Both the position numbers and the translations under genes were made by a program. A stretch of DNA of 7,583 nucleotides from Parvularcula sp. (GTDB taxonomy: Bacteria; Pseudomonadota; Alphaproteobacteria; Caulobacterales; Parvularculaceae). The DNA lies in contig DNZB01000123.1 of assembly GCA_003506635.1 (NCBI GenBank), positions 7,603 to 15,185 on the forward strand, given 5' to 3'. Each line of letters starts with the position of its first letter. The stretch's first letter is position 1. Shown here in pieces: positions 5,426-7,583 of this stretch. Below the pieces are notes generated by a model, which was given only the letters and a program-made list of their open reading frames with translations, did no database searches and was not told the origin of the DNA.

Positions 5426-7318
5426 ATGAACGACGCGACAGTCGAGGACGCCGCGGCGGCGCGGGCCGACATGGATCGCGGGTCAACCTTCGCCGCTGAT
5501 CTCGCGCGTGATGCTGAACACCGCGCCAAGGCGCGCTCGGTCAAGCCGCTCGTCCGGCTCACGCCTTTCCTTCTCCGCTATAAGGGCCTTCTTGCCGCCT
5601 TCACCTTGTTTCTCATTCTCGCTTCAGCGCTGACGCTGTTGCTGCCGGCGGCGTTCCGGCTCGTCGTCGATTGCGGATTTGCTTCGGCGCCCGGGGACGC
5701 GATCTGTAAACGGATCAATACCGGCGGCGACCTGACCGGCTATTTCATCGCAGGTTTCGCGGTTGCGGTGATGCTCGGCCTTGCAAGCGCGCTGCGATAT
5801 TATTTCGTCAGCCGGCTCGGCGAGCGCGTCGTCGCTGATATCCGGATGGCGGTTTACGACCGCCTTCTGGGGCTCAGTCCGTCCTTCTATGTGAACGTGC
5901 GCACGGGCGAAGTCTTGTCGCGCCTGACGACCGACACGACGCTGATCGAAACGCTGGTCGGCTCGTCGATTTCCATCGCTTTGAGGACGACGGCGACGAC
6001 GATCGGCGCGATCGTGCTGATGTTCGCCGTCAGCTGGAAGCTCGCCTTGATGATGCTCGCCGTCGGGCCGCTGATGCTGGCGCCGATCATCCTTTCCGGC
6101 CGCCGCGTGCAGCGCCTTTCCCGCGCCAGTCAGGACAGCCTCGCCGCGGCCTCGGCGCGCGCGAGCGAAACGCTGGGCGCGATCGAGACCGTGCAGGCCT
6201 TCACCCGCGAACCGCAGGAAAGCGCCAGCTTCAAGGGCGCCGTCGAAAAGACCTTCAATGTCGCGCTCGACCGCATCACAGTACGCGCGGTGCTGACCGG
6301 AGTCATTTTCACCTTCATTCTCGGCGGCCTCATTTCCGTGTTGTGGTTCGGCGCCACGCAAGTGCAGTCGGGCGCGATCACCGCCGGCGCAATAACGCAA
6401 TTCATAATGTACGCGTTCGTCGCGGTCTCGGGCGCCGGGATGCTGACCGAGACCTATGCTGAAGTGATGCGCGCGGCCGGTGCGACCGAGCGTCTGATGG
6501 AGCTTCTCGCAGCGACCTCCGACATCGAGGCCGAGGCGCCCGCGCTCGCCCTGCCCTCGCCGGTCGCCGGCGCAATAGAGTTCCGCAACGTCGCCTTCGC
6601 CTATCCCGCGCGCCCGGCGACGCCGGCGCTGCGGGATGTTTCGCTCGATTTCGCGGCGGGCAAGACGACGGCGCTGGTCGGCCCTTCGGGCGCCGGCAAG
6701 AGCACGATTTTTCAGCTTCTCTTGCGGTTTTACGATCCGCAATCAGGCGGGATCACGATCGACGGCGTCGATATCCGGCGGCTGAAGCCCCCGGACCTTC
6801 GCCGCGCGATTTCGATCGTGCAGCAAAATGCGCCCCTGTTTGCCGGTTCAGCCGCAGACAATATCCGCTTTGGCCGGCCCGGCGCCGATGACGAAGCGGT
6901 GCGCACAGCCGCAATCGCCGCCAACGCGGACGAATTCATCCGCGCGCTGCCGCGAGGTTATGACACGCCGCTCGGCCAGGGCGCCGCAACGCTGTCCGGC
7001 GGCCAGCGCCAGCGCCTCGCGATCGCGCGGGCGATCCTGCGCGACGCGGCGATTGTTCTTCTCGACGAGGCGACGAGCGCGCTTGATTCTGAAAGCGAGC
7101 GTCTCATCCAGATCGCTTTTGAGCGTATCTCAAGGGGCCGCACGACCATCGTCATCGCGCACCGCCTTGCGACAGTTCTCAAGGCCGACCGCATCATCGT
7201 GATGGATCAGGGTCGCGTCGCCGACCAGGGAACGCATACGGAACTTCTCGCAAGAGGCGGTCTTTACGCGCGGCTGGCGGAACTGCAATTCGCGCCGGCG
7301 CTGAGCGCGGCGGAATAA
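5426..7318 (+). CDS. MsbA-like ABC exporter half-transporter (permease fused to ATPase)
   Basis: This 630-residue protein fuses a six-helix exporter domain to an ATPase and should work as a homodimer in the inner membrane, driving export with ATP. The substrate is unknown; relatives move lipids, glycans or drugs. A charged N-terminal tail (1-50) leads to helices at about 54-79, 106-126, 183-225 (a pair) and 290-340 (a pair). The ATPase has A-loop Y393, Walker A GPSGAGKST (419-427), Q-loop Q466/Q467, signature LSGGQ (523-527), Walker B IVLLDE (543-548), SALD and switch H579, all intact. The membrane part (RYYFVSRLGERVVADIR, GEVLSRLTTDTTLI, RRVQRLSRASQDS) matches the alphaproteobacterial MsbA-related group (TIGR02204-like, from memory). 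C83 and C94 flank the predicted first periplasmic loop. The ATG follows GAAGG and lies 3 bases after the preceding stop. It is the last gene of the rightward operon. It should not be named msbA without phylogeny. Confidence 0.95.
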   Translation: MNDATVEDAAAARADMDRGSTFAADLARDAEHRAKARSVKPLVRLTPFLLRYKGLLAAFTLFLILASALTLLLPAAFRLVVDCGFASAPGDAICKRINTGGDLTGYFIAGFAVAVMLGLASALRYYFVSRLGERVVADIRMAVYDRLLGLSPSFYVNVRTGEVLSRLTTDTTLIETLVGSSISIALRTTATTIGAIVLMFAVSWKLALMMLAVGPLMLAPIILSGRRVQRLSRASQDSLAAASARASETLGAIETVQAFTREPQESASFKGAVEKTFNVALDRITVRAVLTGVIFTFILGGLISVLWFGATQVQSGAITAGAITQFIMYAFVAVSGAGMLTETYAEVMRAAGATERLMELLAATSDIEAEAPALALPSPVAGAIEFRNVAFAYPARPATPALRDVSLDFAAGKTTALVGPSGAGKSTIFQLLLRFYDPQSGGITIDGVDIRRLKPPDLRRAISIVQQNAPLFAGSAADNIRFGRPGADDEAVRTAAIAANADEFIRALPRGYDTPLGQGAATLSGGQRQRLAIARAILRDAAIVLLDEATSALDSESERLIQIAFERISRGRTTIVIAHRLATVLKADRIIVMDQGRVADQGTHTELLARGGLYARLAELQFAPALSAAE

Positions 7319-7329
7319 AGGCTTGAGCA

Positions 7330-7367
7330 GTGAATGGCGCATGGGATGGCGCCGTCCTTCTGTTCAC
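7330..7367 (+). terminator. Possible weak hairpin in the convergent gap
   Basis: The 58-base gap between the ABC transporter and the converging amidohydrolase contains nested inverted pairs: GTGAA (7330-7334) with TTCAC (7363-7367), and GGCGC (7336-7340) with GCGCC (7349-7353). The stems are short, the loops uneven and there is no T-run, so termination here is only a suggestion from position. Confidence 0.22.
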
Positions 7368-7376
7368 CAGTCACCC

Positions 7377-7583
7377 CTAATTCCTCAGCAGCTCCAGCGC
7401 CGCCGCCGTCATCGCTTGTACGCCCGTTTTCAGCGTCGGCTCCGGCACGGGGGCGAATTGCGGCGAGTGGTTGGCGGGCGGCGGGGCGATTTTTCCTTCA
7501 TTCGCGGCGCGCCAGGTCGCCGGATCGACGCCGCCGACCCAATAGATGAAGGTCGGGATATCATCCGCCGTACGGCCGAACTG
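7377..7583 (-). CDS. M20-family amidohydrolase/peptidase, C-terminal 68 residues (cut by window edge)
   Basis: The right edge of the window enters an open frame on the minus strand that ends with TAG at 7379-7377. The peptide contains QFGRTADDIPTFIYWVGGVD, then NHSPQFAPVPEPTLKTGVQA and a final alanine/leucine-rich helix ending ALELLRN. This resembles the C-terminus of M20 amidohydrolases (AbgB/hippurate hydrolase-like). In that group the catalytic-domain strand FxxWVGxxD is followed by the conserved HSPxF, whose His is expected to be near the dinuclear metal site, and then by a closing helix. These enzymes hydrolyse amide bonds of N-acyl amino acids; the substrate here cannot be told. The metal ligands upstream and the start lie outside the window. 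It converges on the ABC transporter operon, so it is a separate unit. Confidence 0.72.
   Translation of the reverse strand, partial: QFGRTADDIPTFIYWVGGVDPATWRAANEGKIAPPPANHSPQFAPVPEPTLKTGVQAMTAAALELLRN

Noticed and set aside
5624..6742. 372-codon minus-strand open frame inside the ABC transporter gene
   Set aside because: It is rich in Arg, Ala, Gly and His and has no domain, and it lies wholly opposite the exporter's conserved membrane and Walker A regions.

Overview
The window reads as chromosomal core DNA of a GC-rich alphaproteobacterium, most likely of the order Hyphomicrobiales (Rhizobiales), perhaps a Methylocystis- or Beijerinckia-like lineage. This rests on codon use, on the sequence style of each protein, and on gene order: rpoZ followed by rsh and pyrE is the usual alphaproteobacterial arrangement. 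Genus-level placement is a guess. I see no mobile element, CRISPR array, tRNA or rRNA.

Left half (1-3516, all minus strand, read right to left): folK (folate pathway HPPK), rpoZ (RNA polymerase omega), rsh (bifunctional (p)ppGpp synthetase/hydrolase) and the first 37 codons of pyrE (orotate phosphoribosyltransferase). rsh and pyrE overlap by 14 bases. folK and rpoZ are 104 bases apart, and a candidate separate rpoZ promoter lies in that gap. The block joins the alarmone enzyme to a subunit of its RNA polymerase target and to a nucleotide-synthesis gene.

Centre (3517-3591): a 75-base divergent intergenic region whose AT-rich core is a perfect 8-base palindrome that could serve as the -10 element in both directions. 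folK has no visible Shine-Dalgarno and starts with GTG, so it may be (nearly) leaderless.

Right half (3592-7318, plus strand): four closely packed genes with gaps of 15, 19 and 3 bases, probably one operon. They encode a NYN/LabA-like putative nuclease, a family 5 (UDGb) uracil-DNA glycosylase starting with GTG, an unrecognised four-helix membrane protein starting with TTG, and an MsbA-like ABC exporter half-transporter. After a 58-base convergent gap, the C-terminus of an M20-family amidohydrolase enters from the right edge on the minus strand.

Most of the content is ordinary core genome. Points worth a second look are: a RelA-type EFDD motif in an Rsh with an intact hydrolase centre, plus its roughly 79-residue N-terminal tail; an Asp-to-Asn change in the NYN active-site motif; the shared palindromic promoter core; and the unknown membrane protein next to the exporter. 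I found no convincing evidence of a wholly new system.
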